NCBI GenBank assembly: GCA_937967465.1
Contig: CALBSW010000144.1
Span: 1 to 46,739, forward strand
Origin: an uncultured Flavobacteriales bacterium
GTDB taxonomy: Bacteria; Bacteroidota; Bacteroidia; Flavobacteriales_D; Sanyastnellaceae
Length of the DNA stretch: 46,739 nucleotides
Reading direction: 5' to 3'
Shown: positions 17,912 through 26,365 of the stretch, in pieces
How positions within the stretch are numbered: the stretch's first letter is position 1
Layout of the letters: the number at the start of each line of letters is the position of its first letter
The notes under the pieces: model-generated
The model's database searches: none
What the model was told of the DNA's origin: nothing
The model's input: only the letters and a program-made list of their open reading frames with translations
Program-made: the position numbers and the translations under genes

Positions 17912-18672
17912 TCTCGGCCGGCTGCACCGGTCCAGATTTCCCAGGCGGCGTCCGCTTGCAACTGCAACATCGAAATGCCATTCAAAGTTCTGGCCCCCAG
18001 CAAAGAAGCCCTTTTCAGCAAGGCCGTCTCCTCAGGGTTGTAAATCAGGTCAATGACCAAATGGCCCTCGCCCAGGCCGTCCAACGCTCCCTCTGGAAAC
18101 GGGGGCATGGCGGTGGTGTCGGGGTGCATTCCCACCGGCGTACAATTCACGAGAAGGGGCACGGCAGCCACCCCTTCACGCTTCAAGTCCGTGTAGGCCA
18201 CGTCCCCCTCCACTTGGGGTGATCTGCTGACCCGCGTGACCGAAATGCCGATCTGGGTCAACACATGGACCACCGCTGCCGCAGAGCCCCCTGTCCCCAA
18301 GACCAGCGCGCGGTCATGTCGCCCCTCCAAGAAGGGCGCAATCGCGCGACGGAACCCCACTGCATCGGTGTTGTGGCCGACGCGGCCTTCGGGGCCAAAA
18401 GAAAGGGTGTTGACGGCGCCTATGGCCTCCGCCTCCGGACTCAGCCCATCCAAAAGCGCCATCACGGATTGCTTGTGTGGCACAGTCACATTCATGCCGG
18501 CCCAATTCCGGCTGTCCCACAGCGCTGGCAGTGCCTGGATGTCGGGCAGGTCGTGCAAGGTGTAACGGCAATCGTCCAAGCCCAGCGCGGCCCATTTCTT
18601 CGCAAAATGCTGCGCCGACCAACTGTGTGCCACGGGGTGACCAATCAGGCCATAATGCCGAAGCTCACCCAT
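17908..18672 (-). CDS. aroE: Shikimate dehydrogenase
   Basis: Reduces 3-dehydroshikimate to shikimate with NADPH in chorismate and aromatic amino acid synthesis, in the cytoplasm. The 254-residue length is normal. N-terminal shikimate-binding elements are GHPVAHSWSA (11-20) and NVTVPHK (61-67, with catalytic Lys67), followed by GAVNT and the second catalytic residue Asp103 in HNTDAVGF. The nucleotide-binding loop is VLGTGGSAAAV (about 125-135), and the C-terminal NCTPVGM and DLIYNPEETALL segments are typical. It overlaps the DUF368 gene upstream by 8 nt. DUF368 next to aroE is an arrangement I recall from other Bacteroidota. Confidence 0.96.
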   Translation of the reverse strand: MGELRHYGLIGHPVAHSWSAQHFAKKWAALGLDDCRYTLHDLPDIQALPALWDSRNWAGMNVTVPHKQSVMALLDGLSPEAEAIGAVNTLSFGPEGRVGHNTDAVGFRRAIAPFLEGRHDRALVLGTGGSAAAVVHVLTQIGISVTRVSRSPQVEGDVAYTDLKREGVAAVPLLVNCTPVGMHPDTTAMPPFPEGALDGLGEGHLVIDLIYNPEETALLKRASLLGARTLNGISMLQLQADAAWEIWTGAAGRD

Positions 18673-19600
18673 TGGCTGCGCGTTGGCCCAGTCTGGACAG
18701 GAATGTCACCGCGGCCGCTCCCATTGCAGCGCACAACACCGCCGCCCACAACCGGGCATCCGGATGGTCCATCGGGGACACGTTGACCTGCAGGTATTCT
18801 GGCCGGCCGTCGGAATGGGTGAACAGCAGGGACACGTTTTCTTTCCACGGCCACAGCTTGCGCAAGGAGCCGATCAGAAACCCACTCAACAGGGACAAAG
18901 CCCATGACCGGTGCTGGCGGAACACCCATCCCAGCCCCTTGCTGAAACCCAGCAAGCCCGCCACGGCACCGCTGGCGAAAGCCGCAATCCGGACGAGGTC
19001 CAGGCCTTTCAATGCGCCGATGACAGCGGAATAGGCGCCGAGCAGAACCAAGATGAAGGAGCCACTGATGCCCGGCAAAATCATCGCACAGATGGCCACA
19101 GCACCCGACACGAACAGGAACCACGGCGCGTCTCCTTGGACGAGGGGAGGAAGCCCCGTGAGCCACCACGCCACAACTGCACCCAGAACGAGCATGCCCA
19201 CCGCACCGGGTGACTTTCTGGATGCGGGTGCCACCGACCCGATCATGATGGGCACGCTGGCGGCGACCAAACCAAAAAAGAAGGCCCACAGCAACACGGG
19301 CTGCGTGGCCAGCAAATGGTGCAACACCCCCGCCAGAAGGACCACCGAGGTCCCGATACCGCCAACGAGGGCGGCGAGAAAACCGAGGTTGTACTGGCGC
19401 CAGGTGGCCACAGGGCCTTCGCGAAACAGACTCCGCAACGTGCCGACCCCCAAGTTTCCAATGGTGGTCAGCAATTCCTCATAGATGCCGGCAATGAAAG
19501 CCACCGTGCCACCGCTGACCCCTGGAACGAGGTCCGCAGCGCCCATCGCCATGCCGCGAAGACCGAGGCCCATCCAGGCCTTTGCATCACGGCTTTCCAT
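18665..19600 (-). CDS. DUF368 family polyprenyl-phosphate transporter (PopT-type)
   Basis: A 311-residue polytopic membrane protein of the DUF368 family. Characterised members (PopT) help return undecaprenyl phosphate to the cytoplasmic face of the inner membrane for reuse in peptidoglycan and glycan synthesis. Family signatures are duplicated glycine/proline-rich motifs: GAADLVPGVSGGTVAFI near residue 20 and AMILPGISGSFILVLLGAY in the second half, with 8-9 hydrophobic segments. ATG 19600 is chosen over an in-frame upstream start at 19738, because the longer N-terminus is Arg/Gly-rich shadow sequence inside the rhodanese gene and the ATG follows that gene's stop by 2 nt. Confidence 0.92.
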   Translation of the reverse strand: MESRDAKAWMGLGLRGMAMGAADLVPGVSGGTVAFIAGIYEELLTTIGNLGVGTLRSLFREGPVATWRQYNLGFLAALVGGIGTSVVLLAGVLHHLLATQPVLLWAFFFGLVAASVPIMIGSVAPASRKSPGAVGMLVLGAVVAWWLTGLPPLVQGDAPWFLFVSGAVAICAMILPGISGSFILVLLGAYSAVIGALKGLDLVRIAAFASGAVAGLLGFSKGLGWVFRQHRSWALSLLSGFLIGSLRKLWPWKENVSLLFTHSDGRPEYLQVNVSPMDHPDARLWAAVLCAAMGAAAVTFLSRLGQRAANG

Positions 19601-19602
19601 GG

Positions 19603-19920
19603 TCAAGCCACCTCCATCGACGCGTCCACCTGGTCCGCCCAGGCCTGAGCGCCTCCCGCGAGGTTGTAGAGGTTGTCCATGCCGAACTTCTCCTGCAGCG
19701 CCATGACGACGGCTGCAGAACGGCCGCCAGAACGGCAATGGATGACCACGGGAATGGCCTCCTCGATCTCCCCGCGTCGGCTCAGGATGTCGCCCATGGG
19801 GATGTGCTGGCCACCGAAATGGCCTGTCTCCCGCTCGTGGTCTTCCCGAATGTCAATCAGCTGGTGCTCCTTGCCCTGGTCCCGCCAGGACTTGAGTTCC
19901 AGAACATCCAACTCCTTCAT
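19603..19920 (-). CDS. Single-domain rhodanese-like protein
   Basis: A 105-residue rhodanese domain that probably carries a persulfide or moves sulfane sulfur. The active-site loop is CRSGGRS with Cys62, followed by the usual AVVMALQEKFGMDNLYNLAGGAQAWADQV ending, split here by its helix turn. There is no signal peptide, so it is cytoplasmic. The ATG at 19920 is set by a 4-nt ATGA overlap with the ComA-like gene upstream. The neighbouring ComA-like synthase handles a sulfonate, so a link through sulfur metabolism is possible but only inferred. Confidence 0.9.
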   Translation of the reverse strand: MKELDVLELKSWRDQGKEHQLIDIREDHERETGHFGGQHIPMGDILSRRGEIEEAIPVVIHCRSGGRSAAVVMALQEKFGMDNLYNLAGGAQAWADQVDASMEVA

Positions 19921-20723
19921 GACTCCGGGTCGACTTCTTGGGGAACCACGCCCTGCTTGAGCTCTTCCGGAAGAAAGTGGAAGAACGTATCGCCACGCAG
20001 ACCGACGCGCAGGCATTCGAGCGGAATGAGGTCGTTGGGGGCAATGTTGCCGAGGTTGACGTTGCAGCCGAACTGCTTGATGAACCAGACCTGCTGTGGC
20101 TTCTTCGGCGCTTCCCACAGGATGTCCTCCAGGTTGACCTGGCTCAGGATCTTGCGGATCAGCTGGGTGTGGGCGGAGCCATTGGGACGGTAAATGCCCA
20201 CCGTACCACTCTCTCGCGCTTCCGCAATGACCTTGAACGACCCCGCATCGAGCTCGTCGCGCATCATCTTGATCCACTTGGCGGGCGAGATGAGAATGCC
20301 TTCCTCCTTGGAGCCCACCTCGGAGAGGACTTTGAACTCCTTGGACAGGCGGTGAATGAGCTCACACTTGTACTCTGAATCGATGACCATCGATCCATCG
20401 CTGATCTCGAGACAGCCGATGCCCATGGCATCGATGAACTTCAGGTAATCGTCCAGCGCGTCCCGGACGAGGAAGGCCTCGAAGAGGGTGCCACCGCAAT
20501 ACACGTCCATGCCGGCATCCCGGTACAGCTTGACCTTCTCTTTGAGATTGGGGGTAAACAAGCTGGTTCCGAAACCGAGCTTCAGAAAGTCCACGCGGTC
20601 CTCCGCGACGCTGATCAGGTCTTCTGCTTGTCGCAGGCTCAAGCCTTTGTCCATGACCATGGTCAAACCATGGCTCCGCGGGGCGCGGGTGCGCTCCGGC
20701 AAATGGGGAAGGGGAAAGTTCAT
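19917..20723 (-). CDS. Phosphosulfolactate synthase family protein (ComA-like)
   Basis: A 268-residue TIM-barrel protein of the ComA family, whose archaeal members add sulfite to phosphoenolpyruvate to give phosphosulfolactate. Recognisable parts are GLTMVMDKGLSL at the N-terminus, VDFLKLGFGTS, YCGGTLFEAF (75-84), CLEISDGSM (113-121), LSEVGSKEEG (143-152), EARESGTVGIY and a C-terminal LGNIAPNDLIPLECLRVGLRGDT split across two motifs. Bacteroidota commonly carry such a homologue outside coenzyme M synthesis; the product here is unknown, perhaps a sulfonate precursor. The ATG at 20723 is set by ATGA overlap with the TPR gene. Confidence 0.88.
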   Translation of the reverse strand: MNFPLPHLPERTRAPRSHGLTMVMDKGLSLRQAEDLISVAEDRVDFLKLGFGTSLFTPNLKEKVKLYRDAGMDVYCGGTLFEAFLVRDALDDYLKFIDAMGIGCLEISDGSMVIDSEYKCELIHRLSKEFKVLSEVGSKEEGILISPAKWIKMMRDELDAGSFKVIAEARESGTVGIYRPNGSAHTQLIRKILSQVNLEDILWEAPKKPQQVWFIKQFGCNVNLGNIAPNDLIPLECLRVGLRGDTFFHFLPEELKQGVVPQEVDPES

Positions 20724-22138
20724 TGGGCAGTATTGGTGTTCAGCACAAGGTGCGCAAAGGTCGCGTCCTGCTGCACCTCCGGGAAGAGATCGGCCACAGT
20801 GGCACACAAATCCGGGGCAGAACGCAAAGCGGTGTCCAGCAAGAGGAAGGCGCTTTGGTGACGGCCTGTGCTGTAGAGGCTAATGAAGGTCCTGGCCGTC
20901 ACGAGGGGGTCGTGCTGGGATGCCACCGGCACCTCCTGCAACAACGCGAGGGCGTCTTCATGGCACTCTGCGGCTTGCAGATTGGCTGCAGCCTCGAGGT
21001 GGACCTCCAGATTCTCAGGCTCCAACCTCAGCGCGTTGGCGTAGATCAACGCGGCTTCATCGTGCATCCCGATCTTTTTCAGGATGTTGCCGAGAAGCAA
21101 GTGATACTCGATGTTGGTGGGCTCGAGTTCCATGGCGCGCTCGAAGCACTTCAAGCTCGCGGCCCACTCCTGGCGCATTTCTGCGACCACACCTAGGCCC
21201 ACGTGGGCATCTGCGAATTCCCCGTCGAGCTCCAGGGCGCATTGGTAGTAGTCCGTGGCCTCGGTCAGCTTCCCCATCCGCTCCATGCACTCTCCCATGA
21301 GGGTGTAGGTATTGGCTTGGGGAGCATCCATGAGAATGGATTCGCGGTAACACTCCAACGCTTGGGTGTAATCCTCCATCATGGTGAGGGCCGCGGCCTT
21401 CTGGAGCAATGCTGGGCTGAATTCGTCGTCAATGGCCAACGCATAGCCATAGGCTTCCACGGCTTTGGCGTGCTCCCCGATGCGCTGCAACGCATTGCCG
21501 AGGTTGTACCAACCGGGACAGCTGTACGGATGGGCATCCAAAAAGCTCTGGAAAGCCTTCACCGCCTCTTGGTGACGCCCTGTGGTCTCGAAGCAGAAGC
21601 CCAACTCGTGGAGGGCCGTCTCGTTACCGGGGTCTTCGGTGAGCGCTTCTTCCAGCACGGACACTGCGCGGTCCCAGTGACCGATGTTCTCGTATTCGAG
21701 GGCGATGTCGATGAACAAATCGCCTCGAAATGCCCGGTCCCCCAACTCCAATGCTTGGCGGTAATGGTGAATGGCCTCCGTGTGTCGCTCTGTCTGAGCG
21801 AACAGCGTAGCCAGGGTCAGGTGAATTTCGTCGTTGGACGGCTCGAAGGCCAGCAGATTCTGCAACCGCTGAACCGCCCCATCCACTTCACCGGCTCCAG
21901 CCATGAGTTGGGCCTCTCGGAGTTGGAGCGTCAGGCTTTCCGGGTAGACGCGGCCTCCGTAGAGGACCACTTGGCGCGCCTGTTTGTGGCGGCCGTGCTG
22001 GAGGTAATGCTCAATGAGGGCCTCGAGTTCCACCACATCAAAAAAAGTCGACGCATTGGACGCAATCATGGATTCAAAGCGATCCACAATGCCCGCAATC
22101 TCTTGCGCGTCCCGGCCGTTCAGTTCTTCGTCGTGCAT
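20720..22138 (-). CDS. Tetratricopeptide-repeat protein
   Basis: A 472-residue, all-helical protein built of about ten or more 34-residue TPR units from residue 40 to the end. Typical positions are visible in AIHHYRQALELG, ALHELGFCFETTGRHQEAVKAF (split at the turn), CPGWYNLGNALQRIGEHAKA and ATDYYQCALELDGEFADAH. No signal peptide is present, so it is probably a cytoplasmic scaffold. It is the first gene of the six-gene operon; a TPR gene near comA, DUF368 and aroE is an arrangement I recall from Bacteroidota. A TAGCTTTCG box lies 8 nt upstream of its ATG. Confidence 0.9.
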   Translation of the reverse strand: MHDEELNGRDAQEIAGIVDRFESMIASNASTFFDVVELEALIEHYLQHGRHKQARQVVLYGGRVYPESLTLQLREAQLMAGAGEVDGAVQRLQNLLAFEPSNDEIHLTLATLFAQTERHTEAIHHYRQALELGDRAFRGDLFIDIALEYENIGHWDRAVSVLEEALTEDPGNETALHELGFCFETTGRHQEAVKAFQSFLDAHPYSCPGWYNLGNALQRIGEHAKAVEAYGYALAIDDEFSPALLQKAAALTMMEDYTQALECYRESILMDAPQANTYTLMGECMERMGKLTEATDYYQCALELDGEFADAHVGLGVVAEMRQEWAASLKCFERAMELEPTNIEYHLLLGNILKKIGMHDEAALIYANALRLEPENLEVHLEAAANLQAAECHEDALALLQEVPVASQHDPLVTARTFISLYSTGRHQSAFLLLDTALRSAPDLCATVADLFPEVQQDATFAHLVLNTNTAQ

Positions 22139-22146
22139 CTGGTACT

Positions 22147-22155
22147 CGAAAGCTA
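22147..22155 (-). promoter_or_regulatory. TAGCTTTCG box 8 nt before the TPR gene start
   Basis: A -7-like element on the minus strand in the 179-nt divergent gap, close to TAnnTTTG. The divergent glmM gene has TAGCTTCG in the mirror position. A second weaker candidate, CATCTTTG, lies further upstream on the minus strand near 22233-22240. Confidence 0.4.
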
Positions 22156-22305
22156 CTTCGGGTTCTCACCCAACCTCCAGCCTCCTCTCTCGGTTTTTGA
22201 ACAGCGCGAGAGAAAACTTTCGATTTGGAGCAAAGATGCCCTTCAACCCCGGACGGAGGGTGAACATTCCCTTCGATTTCGTAATCGTTGGCGCGGGACC
22301 ACATG

Positions 22306-22313
22306 TAGCTTCG
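22306..22313 (+). promoter_or_regulatory. TAGCTTCG box 4 nt before the glmM start
   Basis: TAnnTTyG-type element with a 4-nt spacer to ATG 22318. If it is the -7 box, transcription starts at or within a base or two of the start codon. Confidence 0.45.
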
Positions 22314-22317
22314 AACC

Positions 22318-23712
22318 ATGACGTTCATCCGCAGCATCTCCGGCTTTCGGGGCACCATCGGTGGGCCTGAAGGCGACAACCTGACGCCACCCGACATCGT
22401 GCGTTCCACGCAAGGCTATGGACTGTGGGTCCTGCGTGAATTCCAACCGAGCCCCGACCAGCCCCGACCGGCCATTGTGGTGGGGCGGGACGCCCGCCCT
22501 TCAGGTGACATGGTGCAGCGGCTGGTGACGGGCACCTTGATGGGACTGGGGATCGATGTGCTCGACCTCGGCCTGTCGACCACACCCACCGTCGAAATGG
22601 CCGTGGTCGGAGAAGGGGCACAAGGCGGCATCATCCTCACCGCGTCGCACAACCCGGTCCAATGGAATGCCCTGAAACTGCTCGATGCTCAGGGACATTT
22701 CATCTCCGCCGAAGCCGGAGCCGAGGTCATCCGTTTGTCCGAAGTCCCCACGGATTTTGCCCCAGTGGAGTCCCTCGGAACGGTGGAAGAGCGCGGGGGG
22801 TGGATCGACGCCCACATCCAAGCGATTCTCGACCTCGACCTCGTCGACCGGGAAGCCGTGGCGCAGGCCGGATTCAAAGTCGCCGTCGATGCGGTACACA
22901 GCACGGGTGGCATTGCAGTGCCCGCCCTGCTGCGCGCCCTCGGGGTGGACGATGTGATCGAGCTCTATTGCGAACCGCATGGTCGGTTTCCGCACAATCC
23001 CGAACCCCGTCCGGAGCACTTGACCGCATTGTCCGGTGCCGTGGTCGAACATGGATGCCACCTCGGAATCACGGTGGACCCGGACGTGGACCGGCTGGCC
23101 TTCGTCTGCGAGGACGGGACCATGTTTGGTGAGGAATACACCCTCGTGGCGGTGGCAGACCACGTTTTGACCCACACGCCTGGTCCGGTGGTCAGCAACC
23201 TCAGCAGCACCCGCGCCCTGCGGGATGTGGCCGAGCGGCATGGCCAGCAACACACAGCGAGCGCCGTAGGCGAAGTCAATGTGGTGGCCGCGATGAACGA
23301 CGTGGGCGCCATCCTGGGCGGAGAAGGCAATGGCGGGGTCATCTACCCCACCCTCCATGCCGGCCGGGATGCCCTGGTGGGCATTGCCCTGTTCTTGACC
23401 CAACTGGCCCACACCAAGACCACCGTTTCCGCCTTGCGTGCCACCTATCCCGACTACCAGATGGTCAAAGCCAAGATCGACCTCGACCCAGCTTGGGATC
23501 CGGACGCCCTCTTGGACGCGTTTGCCCGCCGTCACGCGAACCTCTCCCCCCTCACCGTGGACGGAGTCAAACTCGACCTGCCCGAGGGGTGGGTGCACCT
23601 CCGCAAATCCAACACCGAGCCGATTGTCCGGGTCTACGCCGAAGCGGACACCGAACAAGATGCCCTCGCTTTGGTGGAGACCTATCGCAACGATCTGCTC
23701 GCGGGGGCTTGA
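22318..23712 (+). CDS. glmM: Phosphoglucosamine mutase / phosphohexomutase
   Basis: Interconverts glucosamine-6-phosphate and glucosamine-1-phosphate for UDP-GlcNAc synthesis. The 464 residues show all four domains of the α-D-phosphohexomutase fold: the phosphoserine loop TASHNP with Ser110, the metal loop DPDVDR (254-259), the sugar-specificity loop GGEGNGG (334-340) and the phosphate-binding loop RKSNTEPIVRVYAEA near residue 430. Bacteroidota GlmM proteins typically have this sequence; a phosphomannomutase role is the main alternative. It is divergent from the TPR operon and followed 75 nt later by the cysteine desulfurase gene. Its product feeds the UDP-GlcNAc used by WecB at 36052-37167. 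Confidence 0.92.
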   Translation: MTFIRSISGFRGTIGGPEGDNLTPPDIVRSTQGYGLWVLREFQPSPDQPRPAIVVGRDARPSGDMVQRLVTGTLMGLGIDVLDLGLSTTPTVEMAVVGEGAQGGIILTASHNPVQWNALKLLDAQGHFISAEAGAEVIRLSEVPTDFAPVESLGTVEERGGWIDAHIQAILDLDLVDREAVAQAGFKVAVDAVHSTGGIAVPALLRALGVDDVIELYCEPHGRFPHNPEPRPEHLTALSGAVVEHGCHLGITVDPDVDRLAFVCEDGTMFGEEYTLVAVADHVLTHTPGPVVSNLSSTRALRDVAERHGQQHTASAVGEVNVVAAMNDVGAILGGEGNGGVIYPTLHAGRDALVGIALFLTQLAHTKTTVSALRATYPDYQMVKAKIDLDPAWDPDALLDAFARRHANLSPLTVDGVKLDLPEGWVHLRKSNTEPIVRVYAEADTEQDALALVETYRNDLLAGA

Positions 23713-23751
23713 CCACTTTGTGAAGGAGACGGCACAGCGGGCCGGCTTGAT

Positions 23752-23758
23752 TACCTTG
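23752..23758 (+). promoter_or_regulatory. TACCTTG box upstream of the cysteine desulfurase gene
   Basis: The same TACCTTG string that precedes the 15063 and 27750 genes, here 29 nt before the ATG, preceded by CTTGAT. Confidence 0.3.
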
Positions 23759-23787
23759 CAGGGCCAACTCTTGAGCGCCGCCACGCA

Positions 23788-24933
23788 ATGAACGTGTACC
23801 TCGACAATGCTGCGACGACCCCGATGCTGCCGGAAGTCGTCGATGCCATGCTCCCCTTCATGCGGGACCACTTTGGCAACCCCTCCTCCACCCACGCCTT
23901 CGGTCGCAAGACAAAGACCTCGATTGAACAGGCGCGTCGCCGCATCGCGACCCACATGGGGGTGGCGCCGAAGACCATCTGCTTCACCAGTGGCGGGACA
24001 GAAGCGGACAACATGGCCCTTCACGCCGCGGTCGAACAGTTGGGGTGCCAGCGCATCCTCACCTGCGCCACGGAGCACAAGGCGGTGCTCGCCACCGCGG
24101 AATTGCTGGCCGCCAAGGAGGGCATCTCCATGGACCTCATTCCCCTGCTGGACAACGGCAAGGTCGACTTGGAGGTGTTGGAAGAATGGCTGTCAGACGG
24201 CATTCCTACCCTCGTCTCCGTGATGCACGGCAACAATGAAGTCGGCGTGCTTCAAGACATCGAGGCCATTGGACAATGCTGCCGCCGGCACGGCGCCCTC
24301 TTCCACACGGATACGGTCCAGACCATGGGCCACTACCGGATGAACCTCGGCGACCTGCCCATCGACTTTGCAGCCTGCAGTGCCCACAAGTTGCACGGCC
24401 CCAAAGGCACAGGATTCCTGTACGTGCGGGATGGCCTGCGCATCGGCGCCCACATCACCGGTGGCAGCCAAGAGCGCGCCATGCGCGGTGGAACGGAAAA
24501 CCTCATCGGCATCATGGGCCTCGCAGAAGCGTTGGACCTGGCGTTCCACGACCTCGAAGACCACGAAGCACACATCCGCGGACTCAAGGCCCAGCTCGTA
24601 TCCGGCCTTCAAGCCAGTGTGCCCGGGGTGCGTTTCAATGTGGACTCTGACAAAGAGGACGCACTCTACACCGTGCTCAGCGTGAATTTCCCGGCCCATC
24701 CGAAGAACGGGATGCTCCTCTTCCTCCTCGACCTTGAGGGGGTGGCGTGCTCAGGGGGGTCCGCCTGCTCCAGCGGCAGCACGCAACCTTCTCACGTCCT
24801 CTCAGGCTTGGGCCTGCACGATCCGGAGCGGATGTCCATCCGCTTTTCGTTCAGCCGGTTGACGACGCCTGCTTGCATTGACCACGCCATCGAGGCTGTC
24901 AGTGCCATCCGAAAAGAGGAAGTCCCGGCCTGA
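23788..24933 (+). CDS. Cysteine desulfurase (NifS/IscS family)
   Basis: A PLP enzyme that takes sulfur from cysteine as a persulfide, for Fe-S clusters or tRNA thiolation. The 381 residues show YLDNAATTP at the N-terminus, SGGTEADN (68-75), ATEHKAV with His97, HTDTVQ with Asp175 and Gln178, the Schiff-base lysine SAHKLHGPKG with Lys201, and a short mobile loop SGGSACSSGS with the nucleophile Cys327. The short loop and SACSSGS motif indicate the IscS/NifS group I type rather than SufS. No iscU or iscA is adjacent, so NifS-like or thiolation-linked supply to other pathways is possible. A stem-loop follows the stop. Confidence 0.95.
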   Translation: MNVYLDNAATTPMLPEVVDAMLPFMRDHFGNPSSTHAFGRKTKTSIEQARRRIATHMGVAPKTICFTSGGTEADNMALHAAVEQLGCQRILTCATEHKAVLATAELLAAKEGISMDLIPLLDNGKVDLEVLEEWLSDGIPTLVSVMHGNNEVGVLQDIEAIGQCCRRHGALFHTDTVQTMGHYRMNLGDLPIDFAACSAHKLHGPKGTGFLYVRDGLRIGAHITGGSQERAMRGGTENLIGIMGLAEALDLAFHDLEDHEAHIRGLKAQLVSGLQASVPGVRFNVDSDKEDALYTVLSVNFPAHPKNGMLLFLLDLEGVACSGGSACSSGSTQPSHVLSGLGLHDPERMSIRFSFSRLTTPACIDHAIEAVSAIRKEEVPA

Positions 24934-24958
24934 TTGGGCCATCATCATGGCGTCCAAT
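24933..24958 (+). repeat. Stem-loop after the cysteine desulfurase gene
   Basis: ATTGG-GCCAT pairs with ATGGC-(GT)-CCAAT around a CATC loop, starting at the last base of the stop codon. There is no T-run after it, so it may be a processed 3' end or an attenuator rather than an intrinsic terminator. Confidence 0.45.
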
Positions 24959-24971
24959 GACGGACGTCATT
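24956..24971. promoter_or_regulatory. Palindrome AATGACG-GA-CGTCATT, candidate operator
   Basis: A perfect 7+2+7 palindrome 64 nt before the start of the small exported protein at 25036. Its core TGACGGACGTCATT recurs with one change at 16473-16486, upstream of another small exported protein gene. Confidence 0.4.
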
Positions 24972-25035
24972 CTTGTCGGCAAGAAGCCGGTGCAGCTTGG
25001 TCCCATCCAATTGCACCCATTCAATCCCCCTTGCC

Positions 25036-25515
25036 ATGAACAAGTCCATTCTTTGCCTTCCGCTGCTCATTGTGTCCCTCATCCCTGCCGCACAGGCCGA
25101 TGCGCAATGCCGTCGATTCTCCAAGCAACGCGTCCTCGGTGCACTCGAGGCGGACATGATGCTCGAACAAATGACCTCGGGCGCCATCGGGCGCGGCGAG
25201 TCTGCCGCCACCTTGCTTCCCATCGACGCTTCCGGCGCCATTGAACTCATCATCAGCACCCACCCCGATCTCGGCCGTGTGGCCTTCCGCATCCTCGATG
25301 TCGAAGGCCGACAGATTCGCGAAGGAGAAATCCTCGGCACCACTGCGCGCATTCCGATCGAGGTCGAAGCTGGCATCGACCTCATCGTGCACATCGAATC
25401 CGAACAAGCCGTCGGTGCCTACACACCATTGGGCTGCGTGGCCATCTCCACCGCAAGAGAACGCGCAGCCACTGCGGACATCCCCAATGAAATGGACATC
25501 CTCATTGGGGAATGA
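25036..25515 (+). CDS. Small exported protein of unknown function
   Basis: A 159-residue protein with a Sec signal peptide (MNKSILCLPLLIVSLIPA, cut near ADA before QCR). The mature domain is β-rich: AIELIISTHPDLGRVAFRILD, then EGEILGTTARIPIEVEAG, ending in an acidic tail. It has the look of a small β-sandwich, but I recognise no family. It has no lipobox and no T9SS tail, so a periplasmic location is likely. The ATG at 25036 is preferred to an in-frame upstream start at 24973 because the signal peptide begins here. The stop overlaps the murQ start (ATGA), so the two are probably translated together. Confidence 0.75.
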   Translation: MNKSILCLPLLIVSLIPAAQADAQCRRFSKQRVLGALEADMMLEQMTSGAIGRGESAATLLPIDASGAIELIISTHPDLGRVAFRILDVEGRQIREGEILGTTARIPIEVEAGIDLIVHIESEQAVGAYTPLGCVAISTARERAATADIPNEMDILIGE

Positions 25516-26357
25516 CCGAACTTTGGGACCCGCACATGTCCGAGTCTCCCCTTTCCCCTACCGAACAGCCCGGCGCCTGGAATCAACTCGAGTCCATGGC
25601 GCCGGCTGACATTGCGGCAGCCATGGCCCAATGCGATGCCGAGGCCCAAGCGGCTGTGGCGGCGCTGGCCCCCCGCATCTCCGAGGCCATGACCTTGGCT
25701 GCGGACCGGGTCCGGGAAGGCGGGCGCGTGTTCTACCTGGGCGCCGGCACCAGTGGACGACTCGGCATTCTCGACGCCAGTGAAATCCCGCCCACCTTCG
25801 GTGTGGAGGGCCGCTTCATCGGACTCATTGCCGGAGGTGACGGGGCCATCCGCCAAGCCGTGGAGGGGGCGGAAGACAACCGCACCGGTGGAGTCGACGA
25901 CCTCCAGGCCCATGGTGCCGGTGCTGGTGACGTGGTCGTGGGCATCGCCGCAAGTGGCCGCACGCCCTATGTTCTGGGGGCCATCGAATGGGCCCGCAGC
26001 CAAGGCATGCTGACGATGGGCATCACGTCCAACCCGGACAGCGCGCTGGCCAAGCTCGCCGAACACCCCCTGGTGGCCGAAACCGGACCCGAGTTCGTCA
26101 CGGGCAGCACCCGCCTCAAGGCGGGCACGGCCCAGAAGCTCATCCTGAACCAATTCTCGACGGGCATCATGATCCTCTGCGGCCACGTTCGGGGGAGCCG
26201 GATGGTGGACATGCAACTCGCCAACGAGAAGCTTGTGGACCGCGGCACCCGCATGGTGTCCGAGGCATTGGGGATTCCCATGGACCCCGCACGTCAGCTG
26301 CTGACCCGATACGGCTCCGTCCGCAAGGCCATCGATAATTTTGAGGGACCTGCCTGA
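25512..26357 (+). CDS. murQ: N-acetylmuramic acid 6-phosphate etherase
   Basis: Cleaves the lactyl ether of MurNAc-6-phosphate to give GlcNAc-6-phosphate and lactate in peptidoglycan recycling. The 281-residue SIS-fold protein has the family signature YLGAGTSGRLGILDASEIPP (about 76-95), the second-site segment GIAASGRTPYVLGA, GSTRLKAGTAQKLILNQFST and the C-terminal VDMQLANEKLVDRGTRM region. The ATG at 25512 overlaps the stop of the preceding gene; an ATG eight codons later (25536) is an alternative. No MurNAc kinase or phosphotransferase is in this window, so the source of MurNAc-6-phosphate is not shown here. Confidence 0.95.
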   Translation: MTELWDPHMSESPLSPTEQPGAWNQLESMAPADIAAAMAQCDAEAQAAVAALAPRISEAMTLAADRVREGGRVFYLGAGTSGRLGILDASEIPPTFGVEGRFIGLIAGGDGAIRQAVEGAEDNRTGGVDDLQAHGAGAGDVVVGIAASGRTPYVLGAIEWARSQGMLTMGITSNPDSALAKLAEHPLVAETGPEFVTGSTRLKAGTAQKLILNQFSTGIMILCGHVRGSRMVDMQLANEKLVDRGTRMVSEALGIPMDPARQLLTRYGSVRKAIDNFEGPA

Positions 26358-26365
26358 GCGGCCCC

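Noticed and set aside
22501..24078. 525-codon minus-strand frame opposite glmM and the cysteine desulfurase gene
   Set aside because: Both plus-strand genes have full catalytic motifs, so this is an antisense shadow.
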